The notes below the pieces were generated by a model, which searched no databases, was not told the DNA's origin, and was given only the letters and a program-made list of their open reading frames with translations. Positions 8,522-16,746 of a DNA stretch of 64,000 nucleotides are shown piece by piece; the first letter of the stretch is position 1, and each line of letters begins with the position of its first letter. The translations under genes were made by a program, and so were the position numbers. This DNA is from Tropicimonas aquimaris (GTDB lineage: Bacteria > Pseudomonadota > Alphaproteobacteria > Rhodobacterales > Rhodobacteraceae), in contig NZ_JBHTJT010000006.1 in the NCBI RefSeq assembly GCF_042676185.1, positions 310,001 to 374,000 on the forward strand, in the 5' to 3' direction.

Positions 8522-10497
8522 TCTGCAGGCACTCCGGCGACCGGAGCCCGGCGCTTGCGAGCGCCCGCGGCAACGCGATAACGGCGGTCGGTGAGCGAGA
8601 ATACCCCACCGATCCCCATGATGATGCAGCCCGCCCAGATCCAGTTTGCGAAGGGTCGGATATAGGTCCGCACCGCATAGCCGCCGTCCGCCTGGGCATC
8701 GCCGATCACCAGGTAGACATCTCGCAGGAAGCCACTGTCGATCCCTGCTTCGGAGGTCGGCATCCCGGCCACCGGATAGACGCGCTTTTCCGGATGCAGC
8801 AGCGCGATCTCGTCGCCGTTGCGATAGACGGCCATGGTCGCCGTGGTGGACACGTAGTTCGGCCCCTGCACGTCCCGCACATCCCGCAGCTCGATCTCGT
8901 AGCCCGCGTGCTCGAAACGCTCGCCGATCTGCGCGACGCGGATGTCCTCGCTCTCCCAGGCCATCAGGCCGGAAATCCCGAAGACCGTCACCGCGAGGCC
9001 GATATGGGCGGTCGTCTTGCCCCAGTCCGCGCCCGGCAGGTTGCGCAGGCGCCGCAGCCGGCTGGAAATGTCGCCCCGCCCGGTCCGGCTCCAGAAATCG
9101 ACCAGAGCCCCGAGGGTCACCCAGGTCGCCAGCGCAAGCCCCACCGGTGCCAGCATCGCTCCGCCGGTCTGCATCACCCAGACCAGCGCACCAAAGGCCA
9201 CGCTCAGCGCCAGAACGCCCCAGAGCGGCTGCATCGCCCGACCGAGATTGCCCCGCTTCCAGGGCAGCATTGCGCCGATCGGCAGGATCGCGGTCAGGGC
9301 CACCATGAAAGGCGTGAAAGCCGCGTTGAAGAAGGGCGCGCCGACGCTCAGCTTGCGATCGAAGGCGATCTCCGCGACCAGCGGCCAGACCGTGCCCACG
9401 AAGACGACGAAGGCCGACACCGCCAGCAGCACGTTGTTGGCCACCAGCGCGCTCTCCCGGCTGACCATGGCAAAGACGCCCTTGGCCTGCATCACGTTGG
9501 CCCGCGCCGCGAACAGGGTCAGCGCGCCGCCCATGAACACCGCGAGGATCAGCAGGATGAAGACCCCGCGCTCTGGGTCGTTGGCGAAGGCGTGGACAGA
9601 AGTGATCACGCCGGAGCGCACCAGGAACGTCCCGATCAGCGAGAAGCCGAAGGCCATGATGGCGAGCAGGATGGTCCAGGATTTCAGCGCTTCCCGCTTC
9701 TCCACCACGATGGCCGAATGCAGCAGCGCCGCCGCCAGCAACCAGGGCATGAAGGAGGCGTTCTCCACCGGGTCCCAGAACCAGAACCCGCCCCAGCCCA
9801 ACTCGTAATAGGCCCACCAGGAGCCGAGCCCGATGCCGATGGTCAGGAAGAGCCAGGCCGCCAGCGTCCAGGGCCGAACCCAACGGCCCCAGGCAGCATC
9901 CACCTTGCCCTCTATCAGCGCCGCCACCGCAAAGGAGAAGGCCATCGAAAGGCCCACATAGCCGAGGTAGAGGAACGGCGGGTGAAAGGCGAGGCCCGGG
10001 TCCTGCAGGAGCGGGTTCAGGTCCTCGCCATTCATCGGCGGCGTGGCGAGCCGCAGGAACGGGTTCGAGGTGAAGAGAATAAAGGCATAGAAGGCCACCG
10101 AGACCGATGCCTGCACCGCCAGCACCCGCGCCTTGAGCGAGGGTTTCAGGTTGCCGCCGAACCAGGCCGCGCAGGCCCCGAACAGCGCCAGGATCAGAAC
10201 CCAGAGCAGCATCGAGCCCTCGTGGTTCCCCCAGACTCCGGAGATCTTGTAGAGCATCGGCTTCGCGGTGTGAGAATTCATCACCACCAACCGCAGCGAG
10301 AAGTCCGAGACCACGAAGGCGTAGGTCAGCGCCGCGAAGGAGGCGGACACCAGCAGGAACTGGATCGTGGCCGCCGGCACGGCAGCCGCCATCCAGCCGC
10401 TCCATTGCCGGGACGCCCCGACCATGGGAACGATCATCTGCACAATCGCGACAAGCGCGGCGAGGACGAGGGCGAAGTGGCCGAGTTCGACTATCAT
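8518..10497 (-). CDS. ccmF: Heme lyase CcmF
   Basis: This large polytopic protein (659 residues) is the core of the cytochrome c heme lyase. It takes heme from CcmE and ligates it to apocytochromes at the periplasmic face. The tryptophan-rich WWD signature is GGFWFWDPVENASFMPWL, preceded by a conserved histidine region and about 14 membrane segments. The start at 10497 (MIVELGHFALVLAALVA) matches the family; an in-frame ATG twelve codons upstream is less likely. It is coupled to ccmH by an ATGA overlap. Upstream, ccmE is about 3.9 kb away because the lysis cassette and an acyltransferase gene lie between. Confidence 0.96.
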   Translation of the reverse strand: MIVELGHFALVLAALVAIVQMIVPMVGASRQWSGWMAAAVPAATIQFLLVSASFAALTYAFVVSDFSLRLVVMNSHTAKPMLYKISGVWGNHEGSMLLWVLILALFGACAAWFGGNLKPSLKARVLAVQASVSVAFYAFILFTSNPFLRLATPPMNGEDLNPLLQDPGLAFHPPFLYLGYVGLSMAFSFAVAALIEGKVDAAWGRWVRPWTLAAWLFLTIGIGLGSWWAYYELGWGGFWFWDPVENASFMPWLLAAALLHSAIVVEKREALKSWTILLAIMAFGFSLIGTFLVRSGVITSVHAFANDPERGVFILLILAVFMGGALTLFAARANVMQAKGVFAMVSRESALVANNVLLAVSAFVVFVGTVWPLVAEIAFDRKLSVGAPFFNAAFTPFMVALTAILPIGAMLPWKRGNLGRAMQPLWGVLALSVAFGALVWVMQTGGAMLAPVGLALATWVTLGALVDFWSRTGRGDISSRLRRLRNLPGADWGKTTAHIGLAVTVFGISGLMAWESEDIRVAQIGERFEHAGYEIELRDVRDVQGPNYVSTTATMAVYRNGDEIALLHPEKRVYPVAGMPTSEAGIDSGFLRDVYLVIGDAQADGGYAVRTYIRPFANWIWAGCIIMGIGGVFSLTDRRYRVAAGARKRRAPVAGVPAE

Positions 10498-10618
10498 GGC
10501 CGGCAAACTAGCCGAGCCCCAGCCTTCCGGCAACGGGCCTGCGGCACCATGCCCTCACGATAGCGGGAGCAGACCGCTTGCCACGAGCCGCATCGGGCCG
10601 ACAAAGACTCCACCTGTT

Positions 10619-10670
10619 TCTTCTTGGCCCAAATACCCTCGCCGAAGGCGGGATCTTCGCAGAAGATCCG
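10619..10670 (-). repeat. Intergenic repeat, family 2 (GATC stem / GCC-TTCGGC / TATTT box)
   Basis: Read on the minus strand it contains a GGATCTTC-type inverted stem, then CGCCTTCGGCGAGGG, then TATTTGGGCCAAGAAGAA. Similar elements are at 19.98, 22.35, 42.77 and 45.6 kb. It separates the lysis cassette from ccmF and probably isolates the two transcription units. Confidence 0.6.
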
Positions 10671-10688
10671 TCTCACCCCGCCCGGGCC

Positions 10689-10850
10689 TTACCGTCCGAG
10701 CATCTCCTTCAATGCCAGGTCCAGAAGATCCGCCGCCTCACGGTTGCGCTCCAGCGTCTGCAGGAATCGCCGACCCAGCAGCAGCTTGCGCGCGGTGCGG
10801 CGCATCTCCGCCGCCACCCTTCCCATCCCGGCCCGCCAGATCCCGCGCAT
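10689..10850 (-). CDS. 53-residue basic helical protein in the lysis operon
   Basis: I do not recognise this small protein. It starts at the ATG at 10850 (MRGIWRAGMGRVAAEMRR), eight bases after the stop of the 143-residue gene. AGGTGA, which contains that gene's stop codon, can serve as ribosome binding site. The product is strongly basic (many Arg), predicted almost entirely helical, and has no clear membrane segment. An amphipathic helix lying on membrane or nucleic acid is plausible. It is the last gene of the five-gene run beginning with the endolysin. Its short length leaves some doubt that it is translated. Confidence 0.5.
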   Translation of the reverse strand: MRGIWRAGMGRVAAEMRRTARKLLLGRRFLQTLERNREAADLLDLALKEMLGR

Positions 10851-10858
10851 CGGACCGC

Positions 10859-11290
10859 TCACCTGACAAGCGTCAGAAAAAGGACCGAAACCGCGAAGGC
10901 GCCGGCCACAGGTAGCAGGAAACTGCCGCGCCGATGCCCGAGCGAGGTCTCCAGCACCTCGAAATGCAGCACCGCCCCGGTCAGCATCAACCCCACCAGC
11001 CCCAGAAGCATCTCGCTGCGCTCCATCCAGACCGGCGCCCCCAGTAGGGTGAAAAGCCACCACCACCCCATCACCATCGCGGCCCCGGCCCAGGAGAACG
11101 CCATGCCGAGCGACAGCGGCGACATCCGCATCGCCCAGAGCCACAGGAAGATCGCGGAGATCATCAGCGCCATCACGGTCAACGCCCCGAAGGCGATCTC
11201 CGCCGTGCCGAGGTAGCCCTGGCTCAGGTAGGACGCATGGATCGCGCCCAGCAGGACGGAATAGATGGTAAGTGCCTGTTTCACGTCCAT
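10859..11290 (-). CDS. Uncharacterised four-TM membrane protein in the lysis operon
   Basis: This 143-residue protein starts MDVKQALTIYSVLLG and has about four hydrophobic segments: near residues 7-24, 33-53, 64-84 and 93-113. A further segment is FLLPVAGAFAVSVLFLTL at the C terminus. A tryptophan-rich patch (GMAFSWAGAAMVMGWWW) sits mid-protein. I know no functional assignment. It lies 24 bases downstream of the small TM protein at 11315-11506 and is followed by the 53-residue gene, so it probably belongs to the lysis transcription unit. Roles as a second holin, an antiholin or an unrelated membrane protein cannot be separated from sequence. Confidence 0.75.
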   Translation of the reverse strand: MDVKQALTIYSVLLGAIHASYLSQGYLGTAEIAFGALTVMALMISAIFLWLWAMRMSPLSLGMAFSWAGAAMVMGWWWLFTLLGAPVWMERSEMLLGLVGLMLTGAVLHFEVLETSLGHRRGSFLLPVAGAFAVSVLFLTLVR

Positions 11291-11314
11291 TTCCTCTCTC
11301 GGGAGGGTACCGGC

Positions 11315-11506
11315 TCACACGCGGTCGCGCGGCAGCCTCTCGCGGATCAGCGTGGTGATCTCGACGATGATCTCGGTGTTTCGGTTCAGGATGGTCCGGG
11401 TCGCATCGTCCTTCTGATGGTCCCGGAACAGCAGGTAGAAGACCAGGAGCACCCAGGGCCCGTGTTCGGTAACAAGGGTGATCCAGAATCCTTCAGCCAC
11501 GGGCAT
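11315..11506 (-). CDS. 63-residue single-TM protein overlapping the holin gene
   Basis: The start ATG at 11506 gives MPVAEGFWITLVTEHG. A hydrophobic segment (PWVLLVFYLLF) follows, then a charged helical tail containing DHQKDDATRTILNRN. The gene overlaps the holin 3' end by 14 bases in another frame, which implies translational coupling. Size, one N-terminal TM and a charged C-terminal helix are compatible with an antiholin or holin-associated peptide, but there is no diagnostic motif. Confidence 0.7.
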   Translation of the reverse strand: MPVAEGFWITLVTEHGPWVLLVFYLLFRDHQKDDATRTILNRNTEIIVEITTLIRERLPRDRV

Positions 11507-12080
11507 TCTTCCACTCCGCCAGCGCCGCATTTGGCGCTTCTGTGGCGGCCTCCTCGTCGTCGTCAGGCTCGAAAACCGGCGCCGGCAGCGCGGCCGGCCG
11601 GGCGAGAGCCCCGCCCCGAAGCGCCTCCAGCGCCGCGAGCCCCTCGGTCACCTGCCCCGCCTGCGCCAGTGTTGTGGCGATCGAGCGCTGGAACTCCTGC
11701 CCCTTGGCCTGGTGACGGGCGCCGAAATAGAACCCGACGATCCCGCCCAGCAGCCACCACAGCGGTTCCGGCACCAGCGCGATGCCCTGCATCCGGGAGG
11801 CGAACCACACCGGGTCCACCATCGCCGACACGAAGAGCGCCAGCGTGCCGAGCGCCAGCGCCGGCCGCGGCAGCCGGTTGAGCCCGTCTATTACCGCGTC
11901 GAACGGCGACCGGCGCGTGCCGGCGAACTCCGCCGCGAACTGCGCGAGCGCCGCCTGGCTCAGCGCGGCCTCCCGCACGGCGCCGTTCTCGGCATTCTCA
12001 CGAAACAGCTCCACCGTCTCGGCCACAGCGTTGCGCCCGTCGCCGAACAGCGTTCCCATCAGCGCCGACATCACCCCCAT
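11493..12080 (-). CDS. Three-TM holin of gene-transfer-agent release type
   Basis: This 195-residue protein matches the GTA_holin_3TM family, which makes the inner-membrane lesion that lets the endolysin reach the wall when GTA particles are released. A soluble N-terminal region precedes LPRPALALGTLALFVSAMV (about residues 69-87). Next come ALVPEPLWWLLGGIVGFYFG (about 103-122) and a cytoplasmic tail with an acidic patch (EPDDDEEAA). Its ATG lies ten bases inside the 3' end of the endolysin gene, so the pair is translationally coupled. In R. capsulatus the corresponding holin and endolysin genes lie outside the main GTA structural cluster, consistent with no capsid genes here. Confidence 0.88.
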   Translation of the reverse strand: MGVMSALMGTLFGDGRNAVAETVELFRENAENGAVREAALSQAALAQFAAEFAGTRRSPFDAVIDGLNRLPRPALALGTLALFVSAMVDPVWFASRMQGIALVPEPLWWLLGGIVGFYFGARHQAKGQEFQRSIATTLAQAGQVTEGLAALEALRGGALARPAALPAPVFEPDDDEEAATEAPNAALAEWKNARG

Positions 12081-12682
12081 GCCGCCACCCGCGCCCGGTG
12101 CTGGGCCTCCGACAGGTGAAAGCGCGGAGCGATGAACTCCTCCGCCCGCACGATCCAGCCGCCCTTCCCGCCATCCCGGCGGCGGGCGTACTTGCGGCTG
12201 GCCGGCCGGGCATCAGCCAGGGCGTAGTAGTAATTGCGCCGGGCAATCCCGTAGGCGTCCGCCAGATGGTCCGGCGCCCTCACGGCGGCGCGTTCCGCCG
12301 CGGCGATGGTCTGCGACCCGATCACTCCGTCGACCGCAACCGTCTCGCCCATCTGCACCAGCAGCCGCTGCAGGATCCTCACCGCGTTGGACCCGGCGTT
12401 CACGTACATGTCGAAGACACTCGCATGCAGCGTCTGCGGCAGCGCGGCGATCCGCGGCCGGTGGAAGTAATGCTCGATGAAGATGCGCACCGCCGTCGCC
12501 CGGTCGAGCCGCTGCACATCGCTCACGCCGACCCGCCCGTCGCCATCGAGATCCATCCCGAGCCGCTGCAGGGTGCCGATGGTGACGCCATACTTGGTCG
12601 CCCCGCCCGGATCGTCCGGATCGTTCACAAAGCCGCCCTCGCGGGCGACGATCTCGCTGGCGATTGCCTCGATGTCTTTCAT
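12071..12682 (-). CDS. GH108 endolysin (N-acetylmuramidase) of the lysis cassette
   Basis: This 203-residue muramidase is predicted to digest peptidoglycan during GTA or prophage-type lysis. The N-terminal GH108 motif is IVAREGGFVNDPDDPGGATK, with the catalytic glutamate in REGG. An EF-hand-like loop DLDGDGRVGVSD is inserted near residues 44-55 and may bind calcium. ALPQTLHASVFDMYVNAGS and a PG_binding_3-like C-terminal domain (VDGVIGSQT) follow. No signal peptide is visible, so access to the wall depends on the holin immediately downstream. GGAGAG is eight bases before the ATG. The 280 bases upstream (to 12964) hold no gene I can support, only the likely promoter. Confidence 0.9.
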   Translation of the reverse strand: MKDIEAIASEIVAREGGFVNDPDDPGGATKYGVTIGTLQRLGMDLDGDGRVGVSDVQRLDRATAVRIFIEHYFHRPRIAALPQTLHASVFDMYVNAGSNAVRILQRLLVQMGETVAVDGVIGSQTIAAAERAAVRAPDHLADAYGIARRNYYYALADARPASRKYARRRDGGKGGWIVRAEEFIAPRFHLSEAQHRARVAAWG

Positions 12683-12964
12683 GGAGCCTGCTCTCCGGTG
12701 CCAAGGAATGCCCCTGAAGCTGGTCCAAATGGTTTAAGAAAGATGAACCCGGCCGTTCGGTGCCGGAGGCCCCGAGGCCGGTTTCGCCGCCTGCGGAGAC
12801 ATCCGAGCAGGTGGCCCCAATGCAGACCACGACCGGCGCGCGGGGCACGGCGTTCTCGGACAGTCTCCGTAAGAGACCGCAGACCTCAATGGCACCGCCC
12901 GACAGGCTCGGCTCAGACCGGGATCATGGAGATCGGCGAATGGCCAATCCACGGCTCGCCAAAT

Positions 12965-13990
12965 TCATGCCGTGGGGCTGCTCCGAGACGGAAATGCCCC
13001 CGATGAACGGACATCTTTGTCCGGGCGCCTGGAGGAGACAGGCGCATCGTTCGGCCTTCCACTCAGAACCCGTATCGCACCGGGCAGAAAGACACTCAGG
13101 CTCACCGCCGCCGTCAGCGTCAATCCAGCCGTCACGGCAAGAAAGGCGAAGTAGTCGGTCTCGTTCTGCGGACGCCATTCCAAAAACGTCCCAAGACTAC
13201 GAATGATCAAGGGATGTATGATGTAGACAGGTAGCGCCAGTAAAGCCGAAGCGCCTGCAACACGACCGCCAACGATATGTCCGTGCCGAATGCACACTCC
13301 GAAGAGGCCGAGACCGACGAGGATCGTTCCAAGGAACATCTTCCTTGCGGCCATATCGGATCCAAGAGCCGAACTCAGGAGGGCCTCGGGAATCTGAAGC
13401 GCCAGTCCGGCGAAAAGGAACGCCCAGGAATGGCGCACGAATGACTCGCTCTTCCTGCGGGCAAGCATCCCAGCCGTAATGAAAGCGAACCCGCTCAGGA
13501 TCTGCAGCGTCGCAGTTTCCCGGGAAAACCGATCGTTAATCCCGGCCAGAAAATCCATCACGATGAATGCCGCGAGGATCGCAATTGCGGCGGGGACTGC
13601 GAAATTCAAGATGCGCAGGCGGCTGAATATGACGACGCCGATCGTTCCGTATACTGCCGCAGACAAGAACCAGAGATGATACCACGTTCCGAGTGAGAAA
13701 ATGCTGACGGGAAAGCGGAAACCCCAGAACCACAGCCTGACCGGAACATAAAGAAGAGACGCGACGAGAAAGGTCGTCGCCAGCCGCGCCGAAAAGTCGA
13801 GGATCCTGGTTTCCCCTTTTTGCGGGTCAGGAAGATAATACCCGATCGCGATGAAGAAGAACGGAACGCACCAGCGCACCGTTACACGGATCCATTCAAC
13901 CAGAGACGACTCCGGAATTTGCGGAACGTGAAGGGAGATGATCAACAGCGCTGCTATCAGGCGCATCAGATCGATGCTGGTATTCCGCAT
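12965..13990 (-). CDS. Acyltransferase-3 family membrane protein
   Basis: This is a 341-residue integral membrane O-acyltransferase of the OafA/WecH type. Such proteins usually transfer acetyl or succinyl groups to surface polysaccharide, LPS or peptidoglycan sugars. The N terminus MRNTSIDLMRLIAALLII carries the family R/D signature, with the catalytic-type histidine in SLHVPQIPE, and about ten membrane segments follow. The start at 13990 has AAAGGACG upstream; a 13-residue longer frame exists. The DNA is visibly less GC-rich than its neighbours and the gene separates ccmE from the lysis cassette, suggesting late insertion. The disordered C terminus is rich in Ser, Arg and Pro. Confidence 0.87.
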   Translation of the reverse strand: MRNTSIDLMRLIAALLIISLHVPQIPESSLVEWIRVTVRWCVPFFFIAIGYYLPDPQKGETRILDFSARLATTFLVASLLYVPVRLWFWGFRFPVSIFSLGTWYHLWFLSAAVYGTIGVVIFSRLRILNFAVPAAIAILAAFIVMDFLAGINDRFSRETATLQILSGFAFITAGMLARRKSESFVRHSWAFLFAGLALQIPEALLSSALGSDMAARKMFLGTILVGLGLFGVCIRHGHIVGGRVAGASALLALPVYIIHPLIIRSLGTFLEWRPQNETDYFAFLAVTAGLTLTAAVSLSVFLPGAIRVLSGRPNDAPVSSRRPDKDVRSSGAFPSRSSPTA

Positions 13991-14353
13991 CTCTGACGTC
14001 CTTTCACTCAAACAAAACCACCGGAACACAACTGCGCCCCATACATCCTAGGCTATTTCGGCTTTGGACTGCGTTGTCAAGCAAGGGCGGCCAGGCAAGT
14101 TGCCCGCGCCGCCATGCGAATTTCCCGTGCAAAAGTGGAATTGGCGGGGATCAAAAGGTCCGGATCGGGATGGGACACAGCCGCCCCGCGCAGATTGCAA
14201 ATCGCTCCGGATATTGCCCGCAGGTTCCGCCTTGTTGCCTGTCCCAAGAGCGCTTCGAACCGGCGAACCGCCGCAACATGAGATGCATCGCGTTCAATGG
14301 GAAGCGCGCAGGCGGGCCGATGGAGCCCTTCTCACACCAGCCCGGTCTCTTTG
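13991..14353. other. Gene-free intergenic stretch with possible promoter
   Basis: No gene is supported here. On the minus strand TTGACA (14080-14075) lies about 17 bases from AATAGC, a weak sigma-70-like promoter that could serve the acyltransferase gene. The rest shows no hairpin or repeat I recognise. Open frames in this stretch lack ribosome binding sites and have unconvincing composition. Confidence 0.35.
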
Positions 14354-14815
14354 TCAGGAGCCGCTGTCGGCCGGGTCCTGGTAGACGCCCTGCTCCTTGA
14401 GGGCGTCCATGACCTCCTTGGGCATGTAGGTCTCGTCGTGGCGTGCGAGTATCTCGCGAGCGACGAAGACGCCGTCCACCAGGTTGCCGGTGCCGATCAT
14501 GCCCTGTCCCTCGCCGAACAGGTCCGGAAGCACGCCGGTGTAGGAGACCTGCACCGAGGCGCCGCCATCGGTCACGCTGAAGGTGATGGTCTCGCCCTGC
14601 CCGCGCACCAGCGTGCCCTCCTCCACCAGGCCGCCGATCCGGAAGGTCTCGCGCTCCGCCGGCGGCTCGGCGACCACGTCGGACGGGGCGCGGAAATAGT
14701 TGATCCCGTCCCGCATCGCGTAGCCGACCAGCGCCGTGCTGCCCGCCAGGGCGATAAAGGCCACCAGGATCACCTGGATCCGGCGCTTCTTCTTGAGCCC
14801 TTTCATTCCCTGCAT
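14354..14815 (-). CDS. ccmE: Cytochrome c maturation heme chaperone CcmE
   Basis: This 153-residue periplasmic heme chaperone is anchored by one N-terminal membrane helix (IQVILVAFIALAGSTALVGYAM). It binds heme covalently through the histidine of the conserved ARHDETYMPKEV motif near the C terminus and passes it to CcmF. The beta-barrel OB-fold spans about residues 50-125. ATGs at 14815 and 14806 are both possible starts. It is downstream of argC on the same strand with a 34-base gap. The remaining ccm partner genes ccmF and ccmH follow after the interrupting lysis cassette. Confidence 0.95.
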   Translation of the reverse strand: MQGMKGLKKKRRIQVILVAFIALAGSTALVGYAMRDGINYFRAPSDVVAEPPAERETFRIGGLVEEGTLVRGQGETITFSVTDGGASVQVSYTGVLPDLFGEGQGMIGTGNLVDGVFVAREILARHDETYMPKEVMDALKEQGVYQDPADSGS

Positions 14816-14849
14816 GGTCGTCGCCCTCCCTCGGAGACAGCCCCGGGCC

Positions 14850-15878
14850 TCACGGATAGACGGGGGCCAGCATAAGCCCCTCGGTCTCCGGCAGCCCGAG
14901 CATAAGGTTCGCGTTCTGGATCGCCTGGCCGGACGACCCCTTGGTAAGGTTGTCCAGCGTGGCATAGACCGTCGCTCGCCCCGCCGCGCGCTCCTTCACC
15001 ACGCCGATATGGACGAAGTTGCTCGCCCGCACGTGCTTGGCCGCGGGCACCTCGCCCATCGGCAGCACGGCGAAGAACGGCTCGTCGCCATAGGCCGCCC
15101 GCATCGTCGCATGTATCTCGGCCGCATCGCCGCGCACGTAGGTCGCGGCCAGGATGCCCCGGTTGGCGGGCAGCAGCGTCGGGGTGAACTGCACCTCGAC
15201 CTTGCGGCCGGCGGCCTTGCTGAACTCCTGATCGAACTCGCCCAGGTGCCGGTGCTTGCCACCGACACTGTAGGGGAACCAGCTTTCCGACAGCTCGGCA
15301 TGCAGAAGGTTCTCCTTGAGCGACCGCCCGGCCCCGCTGACGCCCACCTTCATGTCGAGGATGATGTCGTCGAGGTCGATCACCCCGGCCCGGATCAGCG
15401 GCAGCAGCGAATAGAGCCCCGTCGCCGCATTGCAGCCGGTGCCGGCGACCAGCCGAGCGCCGCGGATCTCGTCGCGGTAGAACTCGGTGAGGCCATAGAC
15501 GGCCTCCTTCTGAAGCTCAGGCGCCGAATGCGGCTTGCCGTACCATTTCTCGTATTCCGCCGGGTCGCGCAGCCGGAAATCGGCGGACAGGTCCACCACC
15601 TTCACACTCCGCGGCAGCTCCGCGATCACCGCCTGGCTCGTGGCATGGGGCAGCGCGCAGAAGCACAGGTCGACGCAGTCGAAGTCGATCTCCTCGATCT
15701 TCTGCAGCGGCGGCAGGTCGAGGTGGCGCAGGTGTGGGTAGACCTCCGACATCGCCATGCCAGCCTTGCGGTCGCCCGACAGCGCACGCACCTCCAGGCC
15801 GGGATGCGTTGCGATCAGGCGTACGAGTTCGGCGCCGGTGTAGCCGGACGCCCCGAGGATGGCGACGGAATAGGTCAT
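14850..15878 (-). CDS. argC: N-acetyl-gamma-glutamyl-phosphate reductase
   Basis: This NADPH-dependent enzyme reduces N-acetylglutamyl phosphate to the semialdehyde in arginine biosynthesis. At 342 residues it is the standard type 1 length. The Rossmann motif AILGASGYTGAELVRL is at the N terminus. CALPHATSQ is followed by the active-site cysteine in LVAGTGCNAATG, and HRHLGEFDQ supplies the catalytic histidine. It is upstream of ccmE and downstream of murI on the same strand, with short gaps. Confidence 0.97.
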   Translation of the reverse strand: MTYSVAILGASGYTGAELVRLIATHPGLEVRALSGDRKAGMAMSEVYPHLRHLDLPPLQKIEEIDFDCVDLCFCALPHATSQAVIAELPRSVKVVDLSADFRLRDPAEYEKWYGKPHSAPELQKEAVYGLTEFYRDEIRGARLVAGTGCNAATGLYSLLPLIRAGVIDLDDIILDMKVGVSGAGRSLKENLLHAELSESWFPYSVGGKHRHLGEFDQEFSKAAGRKVEVQFTPTLLPANRGILAATYVRGDAAEIHATMRAAYGDEPFFAVLPMGEVPAAKHVRASNFVHIGVVKERAAGRATVYATLDNLTKGSSGQAIQNANLMLGLPETEGLMLAPVYP

Positions 15879-15933
15879 GTCTGCCCTTACATATTAGGAT
15901 TTCGATTGCGTCAAAGGTCGAGAATTGCCGCAC

Positions 15934-16746
15934 TCACGCGGCGGTGAACTCGATCTGTCGTCGCAGGAACTGGGTCGCACGGCTCGAAACCCTGCGCGGA
16001 TCGCCGGTGGTCAGGAAGCGCGGCGCCTCGCCCGGCCCGATCATAGCGGGGTGACGTTCGAGGTAATCGGCAAGGCTCTCCGCCACCAGGTTGGCCTGGG
16101 AATAGACCTTCACGTCGGGGCCGAGCGCATCGCGGAAGATGTCTTCCATCAGCGGGTAATGGGTGCAGCCGAGGATCGCGGCCTCCGGGTCCGGCATCTT
16201 GCGCTTGAGCGCGTCGACATGGCTGCGTACCAGCGCCTCGGCGAGGATCATGTCCCCCTCCTCGATCGCATCCACCACGCCGCCACAGGCCTGCGCCTCC
16301 ACGTCGACCCCGATGGCACGGAAGGCCAGCTCGCGCTGGAAGGCCCGGCTGCGCACCGTCGCCGGCGTGGCGAACAGCGCCACATGCTTCACCTCGACCT
16401 CGCGCGGCGGCGAGTTGTCCCCCCACTGGCGTTCAGTCAGCGCCTCGATCAGCGGCACGAAGACACCGAGCACCCGCTTCTCGCGCGGCACCCAGCTCTC
16501 CTGCATCCGCCGCAGCGCGGCCGCAGAGGCCGTGTTGCAGGCGAGAATCACCAGGTCGCACCCCTCCTGCCACATCCGCTCCACCGCCGAGGTGGTCAGC
16601 GCATAGACGTCGTCGGCGTCCCGCACGCCGTAGGGCGCATGGGCGTTGTCGCCGAAATAGACGAAGGGCACCTCGGGGAGACGCTTGCTCACCGCATCCA
16701 GAACGGTCAGCCCGCCCAGCCCGCTGTCGAATATGCCAACTGCCAT
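15934..16746 (-). CDS. murI: Glutamate racemase
   Basis: This cofactor-independent racemase makes D-glutamate for peptidoglycan. The 270 residues contain the three signatures of the family: GIFDSGLGGLTVLDA at the N terminus, LACNTASAAALRR with the first catalytic cysteine, and ILGCTHYPLMEDIF with the second. YFGDNAHAPYG is also typical. The ATG shares one base with the stop of the upstream acyltransferase gene (TGATG), so the two are translationally coupled. Confidence 0.96.
   Translation of the reverse strand: MAVGIFDSGLGGLTVLDAVSKRLPEVPFVYFGDNAHAPYGVRDADDVYALTTSAVERMWQEGCDLVILACNTASAAALRRMQESWVPREKRVLGVFVPLIEALTERQWGDNSPPREVEVKHVALFATPATVRSRAFQRELAFRAIGVDVEAQACGGVVDAIEEGDMILAEALVRSHVDALKRKMPDPEAAILGCTHYPLMEDIFRDALGPDVKVYSQANLVAESLADYLERHPAMIGPGEAPRFLTTGDPRRVSSRATQFLRRQIEFTAA

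Noticed and set aside
12729..12737. TTAAACCAT half-site upstream of the endolysin as a CtrA box
   Set aside because: Only one imperfect half is present and no second half lies at the required spacing.
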